Origin: Brachybacterium avium
GTDB taxonomy: Bacteria > Actinomycetota > Actinomycetes > Actinomycetales > Dermabacteraceae
Assembly: GCF_002216795.1 (NCBI RefSeq)
Contig: NZ_CP022316.1
Location: forward strand, 1,922,001 to 1,986,000
Direction: 5' to 3'
DNA: 64,000 bases
The notes beneath the pieces are model-generated. The model was not told the DNA's origin. It did not search any database and worked only from the letters and a program-made list of their open reading frames with translations. Both the position numbers and the translations under genes were made by a program. Position 1 is the first letter of the stretch; each line of letters opens with the position of its first letter. Shown piece after piece: positions 1 to 9,239 of this stretch.

Positions 1-1046
<1,046 letters not shown>

Positions 1047-1071
1047 TCAAGGGCCTTTCGGTCTCGAGTGG

Positions 1072-1087
1072 GCACTACATGTGGGCT
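1072..1087 (-). promoter_or_regulatory. NrdR-like box, promoter-proximal copy
   Basis: The 16-mer GCACTACATGTGGGCT keeps the CwA..AT..T..G core of the NrdR box and lies 26 bases upstream of the nrdI start. Its centre is 31 bases from the centre of the second copy, about three helical turns, as in known tandem NrdR sites. NrdR is the ATP/dATP-sensing repressor of ribonucleotide reductase genes. Confidence 0.6.
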
Positions 1088-1102
1088 GATAATCGGGTTG
1101 CC

Positions 1103-1118
1103 CGCCCACATCTAGTGG
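1103..1118 (-). promoter_or_regulatory. NrdR-like box, distal copy
   Basis: Minus-strand 16-mer CCACTAGATGTGGGCG, nearly identical in its core to the copy at 1072-1087 and in inverted orientation to it, so the pair also forms a long inverted repeat. Because the NrdR box is itself palindromic, both readings are possible; spacing and position in front of nrdI favour NrdR. Confidence 0.6.
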
Positions 1119-1212
1119 TATCACGACAGGGTTAGTCTACCCAAACATCGAACTACGTGATGACGAACTACGACGGCTCGCAGCCCCGCACTCAGGGCTG
1201 TATGCTCCATCA

Positions 1213-1230
1213 AGTTCGGCATGCCGAACT
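1213..1230. promoter_or_regulatory. Perfect 18-bp palindrome, candidate metal-regulator operator
   Basis: AGTTCGGCATGCCGAACT is an exact 18-base palindrome ending 27 bases before the start of the metal importer operon. A TATGCT hexamer at 1201-1206 could be the -10 element, placing the palindrome at the transcription start. Length and symmetry fit DtxR/MntR-family operators, and a DtxR-family gene lies at the other end of this cluster. A repeated CGAACTACG at about 1150-1172 lies just upstream. Confidence 0.6.
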
Positions 1231-1257
1231 CAGGCGACGCGACAGAAGGAAGATGCG

Positions 1258-2207
1258 GTGAGAACGGCGATGGGCAACCGGGCGGCGAGGACGAGAAGGG
1301 CGGTGGCAGGGGCGGTCGTGGCGCTCCTGGCACTGGTCGGCTGCGGGGGAGCCGGGACCTCGGCGAGCGGTGACGGGGACGTGCCCACCGTGCTGACCAC
1401 CTTCACCGTGCTGCAGGACATCGCCCAGAACGTCGCCGGGGAGCACCTGGAGATCGAGTCGATCACGAAGATCGGTGCGGAGATCCACGGCTACGAGCCG
1501 ACCCCCGCGATGTCGCGAAGGCCTCGGAGGCGGATCTGATCCTGGACAACGGGCTGCACCTCGAATCCTGGTTCGAGAAGTTCGTCGACTCCGCCGATGT
1601 CCCCCACGTGGTGGTCTCCGAGGGGATCGACGTCATGGACATCACCGGCGACGCCTACGACGGGACCCCGAACCCCCACGCCTGGATGAGCCCGGAGAAC
1701 GTCGCGATCTACGTGGACAACATGGTCACCGCCTTCAGCGACCTGGACCCCGAGAACGCCCAGGCGTACGAGGACAGCGCCGCCGCGTACAAGAGCGAGC
1801 TGCGCACCATCCAGGACGACCTCATCACCGAGATCGAGACCCTCCCCGAGAGCGAGAGGGCCCTGGTGACCTGCGAGGGCGCGTTCTCCTATCTCGCCCG
1901 CGACGTGGGGCTGGAGGAGCACTACATCTGGCCGGTCAACGCCGAGCAGCAGGCCACCCCGCAGCAGATCGCCGGCATCATCGAGACCGTGCGCGCGCAG
2001 GGCATCCCCGCGGTGTTCTGCGAATCCACCGTCTCGGACAAGCCGATGCAGCAGGTCGTCGAGGCGACCGACGCCCGCTTCGGCGGGACCCTCTACGTCG
2101 ACTCCCTCTCCGAGGCGGACGGCCCCGTTCCCACCTATCTCGAGCTGCTCCGCCACGATGCGGACGTCATCGTCACGGGCCTGACCGGTCAGGAGGCGGC
2201 AGCATGA
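1258..2207 (+). pseudogene. Mn/Zn ABC transporter substrate-binding lipoprotein, frameshifted
   Basis: TroA/ZnuA-type (cluster A-I) metal-binding lipoprotein. GTG start at 1258 follows AGAAGGAAG; a signal peptide ends in a lipobox LVGC with Cys29. The frame is broken at about 1507-1509: reading jumps from ...YEPTP to DVAKASEADLILDNG in another frame, repaired by adding one base, so about 316 residues would result. Expected metal ligands are all present: His in EIHGYEP, His in NPHAWMSPEN, Glu in CEGAFSY, and a late Asp. The stop overlaps the ATPase start (ATGA), so this is the first gene of the importer operon. The single missing base in a well-kept gene may be a sequencing error rather than true inactivation. 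Confidence 0.88.
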
Positions 2208-2938
2208 GCATCGAGGTCAGCGGGCTGACCGTGCGATACGGCTCGGTCACCGCCGTGGAGGAGGTCGACCTCTTCATCCGTTCCGGTGAGGTGACCGGCC
2301 TGGTCGGGATGAACGGCTCGGGGAAGTCGACCCTTTTCAAATCCATCATGGGCATGGTCACCCCGAGCGCCGGGGGCGTCCTGATGGACGGGAGCGATCC
2401 GGCCCGCGCCCGCCGCCGCGGCCTGGTGGGATACGTCCCCCAGAGCGAGGACGTGGACTGGGCCTTCCCCGTCTGCGTGCGCGATGTCGTGATGATGGGC
2501 CGGTACGGACAGCAGGGCCTGACCCGTCGGCCGCGCCGCGCCGATCACGAGGCCGTCGCCGACGCGCTCGAGCGCGTCGAGCTCACCGACCTCGCCGATC
2601 GACAGATCGGCCAGCTCTCCGGGGGGCAGAAGAAGCGGGCATTCGTCGCCCGCGGCCTGGCGCAGGGCGCCTCCATCCTGCTGCTGGACGAACCGTTCGC
2701 CGGCGTCGACAAGCGCAGCGAGGCCACGATCGTCGGGCTGCTGCGCGAACTCGCCGCCGACGGCTGCACCGTCCTGGTCTCCAGCCATGACCTGCATGCC
2801 CTGCCGCAGCTCGCCGATTCCGCGATCCTGCTGCGGCGCCGCGTGCTGTTCCACGGCGACGTGGCCGAGGCGCTCGCGCCGCAGATGCTGGGCCGCGCGT
2901 TCGGCCTGGACCCGATGACCCGCGAGGAGGCACGATGA
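2204..2938 (+). CDS. Metal ABC transporter ATP-binding protein
   Basis: ATPase of the Mn/Zn importer, 244 residues. Walker A GMNGSGKST near residues 35-43, signature LSGGQKKR, Walker B ILLLDEPFAGVD and the switch His in SSHDLH are all present. The sequence GYVPQSEDVDWAFP is typical of MntB/SitB/ZnuC-type ATPases. Its ATG overlaps the binding protein stop and its stop overlaps the permease start, both as ATGA, indicating translational coupling in a three-gene operon. Metal choice (Mn versus Zn) cannot be fixed from sequence alone. Confidence 0.95.
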   Translation: MSIEVSGLTVRYGSVTAVEEVDLFIRSGEVTGLVGMNGSGKSTLFKSIMGMVTPSAGGVLMDGSDPARARRRGLVGYVPQSEDVDWAFPVCVRDVVMMGRYGQQGLTRRPRRADHEAVADALERVELTDLADRQIGQLSGGQKKRAFVARGLAQGASILLLDEPFAGVDKRSEATIVGLLRELAADGCTVLVSSHDLHALPQLADSAILLRRRVLFHGDVAEALAPQMLGRAFGLDPMTREEAR

Positions 2939-3948
2939 ACCCGCTCGATCTGATCATGGAACCCCTGCAGTACGAGTTCATGGTGCGTGCGCTGGCCGCG
3001 ACGGTCGCCGCGGCGATCGTGTGCGCGCTGCTGTCGTGCTGGCTGGTGCTGGTGGGCTGGTCCCTGATGGGAGACGCCGTCTCGCACGCGGTGCTTCCCG
3101 GCGTGGTGCTCTCCTACATCGTCGGGGTGCCCTTCGCGGTCGGCGCGATCGTCTTCGGGGTGCTCGCCGTCGTGCTCATCGGGACCATCCGCGGCACCAG
3201 CCGGGTCAAGGAGGACGCCGCGATCGGGATCGTGTTCACCACCCTGTTCGCCCTCGGCCTGGTGCTGATCTCGGTCACGCCCAGTCACACCGACCTCGGC
3301 CACATCCTGTTCGGCAACGTCCTGGGCGTCTCCTCCAGCGACCTGATCCAGATCGGCATCCTCGCCGGGATCGCGTTCGTGGCACTGGTGCTGAAGCGAC
3401 GGGACCTCACGCTCTACGCCTTCGATCCCATCCACGCCCAGGCCATCGGGCTCTCGCCGCGCCGGCTGGGAGCGCTGCTGCTCGGCCTGCTGGCGGTGAC
3501 CGCCGTGGTCGCGCTGCAGATCGTGGGCGTGGTGCTGGTGGTGGCGATGCTGATCGTCCCCGGCGCCACCGCGCACCTGCTCACCGACCGCTTCGGGAGG
3601 ATGCTGCTGATCGCGCCGACGATCTCCGTGCTCGCCTCGGTGACGGGGATCTTCCTGAGCTACTGGGTCGATGCCTCCTCCGGAGGTCTCATCGTCCTGG
3701 TCCAGGGCGCCATCTTCACCGTGGTCTACCTGCTCGCCCCGCGCTACGGGATCCTCCCGCGACTGCTGACCTCGTGGCGCCGCAGCAGCGGCGGCGCGGG
3801 TGTTCCCACCGACGATCAGGCGGGCGCCGGAGATCCGGCAGCAGCGGCCGGCGCAGCAGGAGCGGTCGGCACCCCCGACCGGATGGGCAGGGCAGCAGCC
3901 GCCGAGACGAGGGACGAGGCGCAGATCCCGGCTGCACCGCGGGGCTGA
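2935..3948 (+). CDS. Metal ABC transporter permease (ABC-3 family)
   Basis: Membrane subunit of the same importer, 337 residues, with about eight hydrophobic segments between residues 15 and 280 and the family motif SWSLMGDAVSHAVLPG-like sequence at 40-56 (seen as GWSLMGDAVSHAVLPG). ABC-3 proteins carry divalent metal through the membrane. The last 50 residues form an Ala/Gly-rich hydrophilic tail not usual in the family. Start ATG 2935 overlaps the ATPase stop. Confidence 0.94.
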   Translation: MNPLDLIMEPLQYEFMVRALAATVAAAIVCALLSCWLVLVGWSLMGDAVSHAVLPGVVLSYIVGVPFAVGAIVFGVLAVVLIGTIRGTSRVKEDAAIGIVFTTLFALGLVLISVTPSHTDLGHILFGNVLGVSSSDLIQIGILAGIAFVALVLKRRDLTLYAFDPIHAQAIGLSPRRLGALLLGLLAVTAVVALQIVGVVLVVAMLIVPGATAHLLTDRFGRMLLIAPTISVLASVTGIFLSYWVDASSGGLIVLVQGAIFTVVYLLAPRYGILPRLLTSWRRSSGGAGVPTDDQAGAGDPAAAAGAAGAVGTPDRMGRAAAAETRDEAQIPAAPRG

Positions 3949-3963
3949 GCTCGAGGGACGCCG

Positions 3964-4641
3964 TCAGGCGGGGATGCTCGCCCAGATCGCGTCGGTCGCG
4001 GAGCGCCCCAGCGGCACCCCGGCCGAGGATCCGGGCACGGTGACCTCGAGGGAGTCGGAGAACGCCGGGCCGGTGCGCACCTCGAGGGTCGCACCGACGG
4101 TGATGCCGTGCTCGGCGCAGAAGGACAGCAGCCGCGGATCGGCGTCGGAGATGCGCTCGACGACCACGGAGGTCCCGGCCGGGACCTCGGACAGCAGGCG
4201 GGCGTCGGGGAGCTCGACCTCGCCGTCGGCGGTGGGGATCGGATCGCCGTGGGGGTCGCGCGCGGGGCGGCCCAGGAGCGCATCGATCCGGTCGACCAGC
4301 AGGTCGGAGACGGCGTGCTCGAGATGCTCGGCCTCGTCGTGGACCTCCTCCCAGCCGTAGCCGAGGGTCTCCACCAGGAACGTCTCGATCAGGCGGTGAC
4401 GGCGCACCATCGACAGCGCGTGCGCGCGGCCCGTCGCGCTGAGCCCGATCGCGCCGTACCGGGTGTGCTCGAGCAGGCCCTGGTCGGCGAGCTTGCGCAC
4501 CGCGTCGGAGACCGTCGACAGTCGCACCCCCACCCGTTCGGCGATGGCGGAGGTGGTCACCGGCTCCTTCGACCATTCCGCCAGGCTCCAGACCGCCTTG
4601 AGATAGTTCTGGGCGCTGGTGGAGAGCTCTGAGACCGACAT
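3964..4641 (-). CDS. DtxR-family metal-dependent transcriptional regulator (MntR-like)
   Basis: 225-residue repressor: winged helix at residues 8-70 (SAQNYLKAVW, VRLSTVSDAVRKL), metal-binding/dimer domain at 70-140 (ETLGYGWEEVHDEAEHLEHAVS) and a C-terminal FeoA/SH3-like domain at 160-222. Such proteins bind DNA with Mn(II) or Fe(II) and shut off uptake. Being convergent with the metal importer operon, it is the obvious candidate to bind the palindrome at 1213-1230. The ATG at 4641 lies six bases after TACGGT (4648-4653), suggesting a leaderless mRNA. An upstream open extension is an artefact of GC-rich DNA. Confidence 0.92.
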   Translation of the reverse strand: MSVSELSTSAQNYLKAVWSLAEWSKEPVTTSAIAERVGVRLSTVSDAVRKLADQGLLEHTRYGAIGLSATGRAHALSMVRRHRLIETFLVETLGYGWEEVHDEAEHLEHAVSDLLVDRIDALLGRPARDPHGDPIPTADGEVELPDARLLSEVPAGTSVVVERISDADPRLLSFCAEHGITVGATLEVRTGPAFSDSLEVTVPGSSAGVPLGRSATDAIWASIPA

Positions 4642-4707
4642 GCCCCCACCGTATCCAACTCTTCGCTTCGTCTCCTCGAACTCCGCGGAGGCACGTAGTC
4701 TTCGCCC

Positions 4708-5928
4708 ATGCATGAGTCCACGATCCTCATCGAGAACCTGCTGTCGATGTGGTGGATCGCCGCAGCGGCGGTGCTCGCCCCGGTCCTCGCACTGCTGACA
4801 CGCCGCACCATCCCGGACGTGGTGTGGCTGCTGGTGCTGGGCATGGTGATCGGCCCGCATGCGCTCGGCCTCGCCGACAGCACCGAGGCCGTCGCCTTCC
4901 TGCGCGAGCTCGGGCTCGGATTCCTGTTCCTGCTGGCCGGCTTCGAGGTGAACACCTCCGATATGCGCAGCCGGGCCGGGCGCAGCGCGGCCCTGACCTG
5001 GCTGCTGTGCGTCGGCCTCGGGGTGGGGGCCGGGCTGCTGATCGCCGGGGGCGACTGGCAGATCGCCGCCGTGCTCGGCATCGCCGCGACCTCCACCGCG
5101 CTGGGCACCCTGCTGCCGATCCTCAAGGACTCCGGTGTGCTCGGCGCCCCGCTGGGCAAGGCGACCATGATCCACGGCGCCTTCGGCGAGCTGCTGCCCG
5201 TGGTCGCGATGTCCCTGCTGCTGACCACGCGCGCCACCCTCCAGGCGGCGGCCGTGCTGGTGCTGTTCGCGGTGCTGGCAGTGGTGATCGTGGCCGTCCC
5301 GGCCCGGCTCTTCCGCAAGGTGCCGCTGCTGGGCCGGGCCTTCGCCGCCGCCTCCGACTCGACGATGCAGACCATCGTGCGGATCACGGTGTGGGTGATG
5401 ATCTCGCTGATGCTGCTGACCGCGGTGCTGGAGCTGGACGTCGCCCTCGGGGCCTTCGCCGCCGGCCTGCTGCTGCACGCCGCGCTGCGCGGCGGCGCAC
5501 CGGAGCACGTCGAGGAGATCATGCACAAGGTGGAGGTGCTCGGGTTCGGTCTGCTGATCCCGGTCTTCTTCCTCACCAGCGGGATGAGCATCGACGTGAT
5601 CGCCGTGCTCGGCGTCTGGCCGCTGCTGCTGGGGTTCGTGGGGATGATCGTGGTGGTGCGGGGCCTGCCGGTGCTCGCACGCGAGCTGTGGACGCCCACC
5701 GGGTCGGGCCTGGAGACCCCGCGGGAGAAGGTGGCGCTGGGCCTGTACGCCGCGACCGGGCTGCCGATCATCGTGGCGGTCACCCAGATCGCCGCGAGCT
5801 CGGGGCTGATCTCGGTCACCGTCGCCTCGGCGATGGTCACCGGCGGAGCGATCACGGTGCTGGTGTTCCCGCTGCTGGCCTCGCGGCTCTCCCGCAGCCC
5901 GGAGGAGGCGGGGAGAGCGCAGAGCTGA
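4708..5928 (+). CDS. CPA2-family cation:proton antiporter
   Basis: 406-residue membrane protein with about 11-12 hydrophobic segments, resembling the KefB/NapA Na+(K+)/H+ exchanger domain: early LVLGMVIGPHALG, then FLREGLG-like core (FLRELGLGFLFLLAGFEVN at 74-92) and repeated GIAATSTALGTLLP. No RCK/TrkA nucleotide domain is attached, so it is a bare exchanger. ATG 4708 lies six bases after TAGTCT (4696-4701), a leaderless arrangement; no Shine-Dalgarno site is near. Divergent from the DtxR gene. Confidence 0.92.
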   Translation: MHESTILIENLLSMWWIAAAAVLAPVLALLTRRTIPDVVWLLVLGMVIGPHALGLADSTEAVAFLRELGLGFLFLLAGFEVNTSDMRSRAGRSAALTWLLCVGLGVGAGLLIAGGDWQIAAVLGIAATSTALGTLLPILKDSGVLGAPLGKATMIHGAFGELLPVVAMSLLLTTRATLQAAAVLVLFAVLAVVIVAVPARLFRKVPLLGRAFAAASDSTMQTIVRITVWVMISLMLLTAVLELDVALGAFAAGLLLHAALRGGAPEHVEEIMHKVEVLGFGLLIPVFFLTSGMSIDVIAVLGVWPLLLGFVGMIVVVRGLPVLARELWTPTGSGLETPREKVALGLYAATGLPIIVAVTQIAASSGLISVTVASAMVTGGAITVLVFPLLASRLSRSPEEAGRAQS

Positions 5929-5929
5929 C

Positions 5930-5948
5930 GGGACGGCGTGGTCGTCCC
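5930..5948. terminator. Hairpin between convergent antiporter and RES genes
   Basis: Six-base-pair stem GGGACG / CGTCCC with a seven-base loop just after the antiporter stop, between two convergent genes. No T tract follows on either strand, as is common in high-GC Actinobacteria. Confidence 0.45.
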
Positions 5949-5975
5949 TGCGCCGCCTGTACCCGGGCTCGGGAT

Positions 5976-6524
5976 TCAGCGCACCGTGCGCACGATCAGC
6001 CGGGCGGCCTCGTCGATCTCGGGTGCGTCCATGCTCAGCGGACGGGTCTCGGTGCACGAGATGCCGTCCCTCAACCAGGTCGCGACCAGTGTGATGGCGG
6101 GGTGGTAATAGGACCACCAGGAGATGCCCTCCCACGAGCCCCGGTCATAGATCTTCGCTGCGAGGCGCTGGGTGCGTCGCTTATTGCGCTCGGTGACTTC
6201 GGTGACGCGCCCGACGCCCAGGTCGCGCAGCACGTTCGGGTCCGCGAGATCGGCGAATCGGGAGGCACCGGGGACCTCATAGGTGCTCAGCGCCCGGACT
6301 GCATCGGCGTCGCCCGGTACCAGCAGCATGCCGGGGGACCAGGTCGCCAGATGCCCGAAGGTCTCCGCGATCGCGCCGTCGGGAGTCGTCGAGAAGTACC
6401 GCAGGGCGTAGAGGTCGGGATTGTCCCAGCGGCCAGCACCCTGTCCGGGTGGGATGTGCAACGGACCGTACGGAGCGGTGGGATCCATGCCGTGGATCCA
6501 CGGATGGACGCGATACAGCAGCAT
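5976..6524 (-). CDS. RES-domain toxin (NAD-consuming family)
   Basis: 182-residue protein with the RES pattern: Arg32 in GRWDNPDLYA, Glu54 in AIAETFG and a Ser in EGISWWSYYHP near 135-138. RES toxins (MbcT type) break down NAD+ when not held by their antitoxin. The start codon shares one base with the antitoxin stop (TGATG), so the two are co-translated. The partner directly upstream has the matching Xre/MbcA/ParS type, making the toxin-antitoxin assignment strong. Confidence 0.92.
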   Translation of the reverse strand: MLLYRVHPWIHGMDPTAPYGPLHIPPGQGAGRWDNPDLYALRYFSTTPDGAIAETFGHLATWSPGMLLVPGDADAVRALSTYEVPGASRFADLADPNVLRDLGVGRVTEVTERNKRRTQRLAAKIYDRGSWEGISWWSYYHPAITLVATWLRDGISCTETRPLSMDAPEIDEAARLIVRTVR

Positions 6525-6889
6525 CAGGCGTAGACGCCGGCCTCGTCGCCGCTGATGGCGTCGAGGACCTCGGACGTACGTCCGCGGCGGATCATCGCCA
6601 GCGGGGTGGCACCGTCGAGGAACGCGTTTTGACCGTTCAGCCAGTCGAGGATCACCGAGTCATCCCAGACCATGCGGGCACGCGAGATGATGAACTCGAG
6701 GTCGGTGACGGCGCGGGCGGCGTCCGGTGACGGCACGGTGGTGCCTTCGGCCCACCTGGTCGTCTGGGAGCGGCTCACGCCGGCCCAGGTCGCGAGCTTC
6801 GCCTGACTGCCCAGGGCCCGAGAGGTCGAGCGGACCTTCAACGTGAACAGTTCCGAGTCGGGCCTCGCGGGCTGGTCGATGGTGCTCAC
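6524..6889 (-). CDS. Xre/MbcA/ParS-type antitoxin
   Basis: 121-residue antitoxin of the RES toxin. N-terminal helix-turn-helix (AKLATWAGVSRSQTTRW) and C-terminal toxin-binding block WLNGQNAFLDGATPLAMIRR, typical of the MbcA/ParS C-terminal domain. I chose GTG 6889 rather than GTG 6913: it lies six bases after TACCGT (6896-6901), a leaderless arrangement, and the earlier GTG falls inside the palindromic operator at 6906-6923. The protein probably represses its own promoter. Confidence 0.9.
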   Translation of the reverse strand: MSTIDQPARPDSELFTLKVRSTSRALGSQAKLATWAGVSRSQTTRWAEGTTVPSPDAARAVTDLEFIISRARMVWDDSVILDWLNGQNAFLDGATPLAMIRRGRTSEVLDAISGDEAGVYA

Positions 6890-6905
6890 GCCCCCACGGT
6901 ACTCG

Positions 6906-6923
6906 TGCAACACAAATGTTGCA
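6906..6923. promoter_or_regulatory. Operator-like inverted repeat of the RES/Xre module
   Basis: TGCAACA-CAAA-TGTTGCA, a perfect seven-base inverted repeat with a four-base spacer. It lies just upstream of the predicted -10 hexamer of the antitoxin gene, so a bound repressor would block RNA polymerase. Autoregulation through the antitoxin helix-turn-helix is the likely reading. Confidence 0.6.
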
Positions 6924-6953
6924 AGCTAGGGGGCGGGGTCGTCGTTCGCCGGC

Positions 6954-7457
6954 TCACCCCGCCATCACCGCCTGCTCCAGCGCCGCGAGCGACTCCTCGA
7001 GGAAGCTCGGCGGGAACGGCGGCAGCCCGAACTGCTCCCGCATCGGGTGCGGCACCGCGCTCCAGTCGTAGGTGAGCGTCACACGGGTGCCCTCGCCATC
7101 GGGCGCGAGGTCGTATCGCCAGGTCCAGCCGCCGCCGCCCCAGGTGCCGTCGGGTCCGTACTGGCCGGGCTGCCAGGCGATGGTGCGCTCGGGGACGAGG
7201 GCGATCACGCGGTTGTGCATGTCGTAGCGGCCGCCGGCGTTCTCGTGGAACATCTCGATGCCGAAGATCTGGTCGACCTCGGTCAGCGGGGCGGGGTCCG
7301 CCTCCAAGGAAGCGCGCACCCAGTCCCCTGGCTCGGTCTCGGAGTGCCGCGACGGATCGGCCAGCAGCGCGAACACCTCCGACGGGGAGGCGGCGACGGT
7401 GCGGGAGGCGATGTAGTGGTCCCGGCCCGGGACCGGTGCGGCGGCGTCGGTGGTCAT
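6954..7457 (-). CDS. SRPBCC-family (START-like) protein
   Basis: 167 residues with the SRPBCC ligand-pocket pattern: ASRTVAASPSEVFALLADPSRH at the N-terminus (first strand and helix), VPERTIAWQPG and a central GGWTWRYDL. Members bind small hydrophobic ligands or act in stress tolerance; the substrate cannot be read from sequence. The gene starts one base after the stop of the RibD-like gene, so both are one operon. Confidence 0.85.
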   Translation of the reverse strand: MTTDAAAPVPGRDHYIASRTVAASPSEVFALLADPSRHSETEPGDWVRASLEADPAPLTEVDQIFGIEMFHENAGGRYDMHNRVIALVPERTIAWQPGQYGPDGTWGGGGWTWRYDLAPDGEGTRVTLTYDWSAVPHPMREQFGLPPFPPSFLEESLAALEQAVMAG

Positions 7458-7458
7458 A

Positions 7459-8010
7459 TCAGTCCCTCCTGGGGGCCCAGCGGGTGTAGATGACGTGCGA
7501 GTCGAAGGCTCGGTGCTCGAGCAGCTCGAGCCGTTCGCGGTGACCTTCTGGGAACAGTCGGCGCCCGCGGCCCTGGACGTAGGGGTAGGTCCACAGCCGG
7601 TACTCGTCCACCAGCCCGGCCGCGATCAGGGGATGGCACAGGCTGATCGAGCCGGTCAGCGAGATCTCGGCGCCCTCGCCCTGCTTCAGGGCGCGCACGG
7701 CCTGGACGGGATCGCCGCTCAGCAGGGTGGAGTGCGCCCAGGCCGGGTCGGTCATGGTCGAGGTGACCACGTACTTGGTCAGCTGGTTCAGCTCGTCGGT
7801 GATGCCGGTGGTGTCGTCGGTCCGGGCCGGCCAGAAGCCGCGGAAGTCCTCGAAGGTCTGCCGGCCCAGCAGGATCGCGTCGCAGGCGGCGCTGTCCCGC
7901 TGCAGGATCGCGCGCTGATCGGCGGGGGAGTCGGTGGGGTCGAACCAGTCATCGAGCATCTCGATCGAGCCGTCGGCGGTGATGTTCTGGGTTATCACGA
8001 GCGGGCGCAC
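7459..8010 (-). CDS. Dihydrofolate reductase-family (RibD C-terminal) protein
   Basis: 183-residue reductase-fold protein. Seen: ITQNITADGSIEMLDDW at the start, DAILLGRQTFEDFRGFWP (cofactor loop region) at about 48-65 and LIAAGLVDEYRLWTYPYVQGRGRRLFP near 135-160, all hallmarks of the RibD-C/DHFR-like family that uses NADPH. GTG 8010 is chosen because an AGGAGG site lies six bases upstream; a longer frame exists but has no such site. Substrate unknown. Forms an operon with the SRPBCC gene downstream. Confidence 0.88.
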   Translation of the reverse strand: MRPLVITQNITADGSIEMLDDWFDPTDSPADQRAILQRDSAACDAILLGRQTFEDFRGFWPARTDDTTGITDELNQLTKYVVTSTMTDPAWAHSTLLSGDPVQAVRALKQGEGAEISLTGSISLCHPLIAAGLVDEYRLWTYPYVQGRGRRLFPEGHRERLELLEHRAFDSHVIYTRWAPRRD

Positions 8011-8385
8011 AGGGCCTCCTCGGTGGCCGTGGAGCGATGTCCTCTCACCCCGGCACGCGACCTCCACGAGCATCGTGGCGGGGTGGTGAAGTGTAGACCC
8101 CGGGGAGCCTCACCACCATGGGCGGGCCGGTGGATGCTGGGGACGATCCGGATGGGGAGTTCTCCCCGGGGACTTCTCCCCGGGCAGTTCACCCCATCGC
8201 TCTCCTGTTCAGGGGCCCGTAGATTTCAGGTGGCGGGTGCGGGACCCCCTCGGGGGAGGCGCCGGCACGAGGCTCACGCGGGCGGGAGCTGCGGGATCGA
8301 CGGTGGGGGCCGACGATCCGGCAGTGTCGATCGCTCCGCCCGGGGCCTCGTGTCCGGTGCGCGAGGGGCCGCACCGGGCAGCGGC
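8011..8385. other. Gene-free stretch with hairpin and direct repeat
   Basis: No convincing gene. It holds a GGGGAG-TT-CTCCCC hairpin (8154-8167) and a 14-base-period direct repeat of TTCTCCCCGGG (8160-8170 and 8174-8184). It lies between the end of the minus-strand TauE gene and the start of the minus-strand RibD-like gene, so it carries the latter's promoter region and perhaps a terminator. Nothing else stands out. Confidence 0.5.
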
Positions 8386-9123
8386 TCACAGCTGCACGAG
8401 ACCCTGGATGAGCGAGAGCGTCGCTCCGGCCATCGCGATCACGATCACCCACTGCATCGCCCGGGCGCCGTGGACCCGCCGGGCCAGCGCGTTGCCGCCG
8501 ATCAGCCCGACCACCAGCATCCCCAGCAGCAGCGCCCATCCGGTGACCGGCAGCGTGGGCAGCGCCCCCTTCGTGAGCAGGGCGGCGACACCGAGCACGG
8601 CGAAGTGCAGCTGGGCAGTGGCGGCGAAGCTCCGGTGCTCCCACTGGGTGGCCAGCGCATAGACGACCAGCCCCGGCCCACCCACACCGGCGGTCACGGT
8701 CATCAGCCCCGAGGCGAATCCGCCGCCGGCGCCCACCCAGAAGGAGTTGGGCACCTGCAGCGACCGCGACACGATGGTGAACAGCAGGCCGGCGATCACC
8801 AGCAGACTGATCGTGATGGCCAGCACCGGCGCGGGCAGCCACAGCACCAGCAGCGCCCCGGGGACGGTGCCCACGATCCCGGCCGGCACCACCTTCGCGG
8901 CGCGCCTCCAGTCCAGGTCCCGGTGGATCACGATGAGGTTCAGCAGCGCGGCCACGATCCCGCACACATTGGTGACCAGGATGCCCTCGAAGGGGCCCAG
9001 CGCCATCACCAGGAACGGTGAGGACAGCAGCGCGAAGCCCATCCCGGTGGTGCGCACCGACACCGCGCCGGCCAGGACGGCCAGCGCGGCCAGGCCCAGC
9101 GGCCACCACTGCGGATCGATCAT
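8386..9123 (-). CDS. TauE/SafE-family membrane exporter
   Basis: 245-residue protein with about eight hydrophobic segments in two repeats, typical of the TauE/SafE (DUF81) family, which moves sulfite, sulfoacetate or related anions. Motifs: GMGFALLSSPFLVMALGPFEG near 23-43 and the second-repeat GFASGLMTVTAGVGGP. ATG 9123 begins just before the first membrane segment; the upstream open extension is Arg-rich and unlikely to be translated. A second member of the family lies at 38245-39063. Confidence 0.88.
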   Translation of the reverse strand: MIDPQWWPLGLAALAVLAGAVSVRTTGMGFALLSSPFLVMALGPFEGILVTNVCGIVAALLNLIVIHRDLDWRRAAKVVPAGIVGTVPGALLVLWLPAPVLAITISLLVIAGLLFTIVSRSLQVPNSFWVGAGGGFASGLMTVTAGVGGPGLVVYALATQWEHRSFAATAQLHFAVLGVAALLTKGALPTLPVTGWALLLGMLVVGLIGGNALARRVHGARAMQWVIVIAMAGATLSLIQGLVQL

Positions 9124-9223
9124 TCGGGTCACGGTACGCGCCCGCCGCCGAGTCCGGGCCCGTCGAGCTGGCCGCCATCGAGCACCGCCCCGTACCCTGC
9201 CGTGCAGGGCTGGGAAATGTGAT

Positions 9224-9239
9224 CCCAGTGACCACTGGG
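9224..9239. promoter_or_regulatory. 16-bp palindrome between divergent genes
   Basis: CCCAGTG-AC-CACTGGG is a perfect inverted repeat in the 256-base divergent region between the TauE gene and the small membrane protein gene. Two copies of GGGTCACCA(C/G) follow at about 9237 and 9256. It looks like a repressor site, but no regulator gene is adjacent. Confidence 0.45.

Noticed and set aside
4642-6135. Long N-terminal extension of the DtxR gene
   Set aside because: The extension is His/Gln/Arg-rich, lies opposite the antiporter gene, and the DtxR domain begins cleanly at ATG 4641 behind a promoter-like hexamer.
6890-6913. Earlier GTG start of the Xre antitoxin
   Set aside because: It overlaps the palindromic operator and precedes the -10 hexamer used to place the start at 6889.
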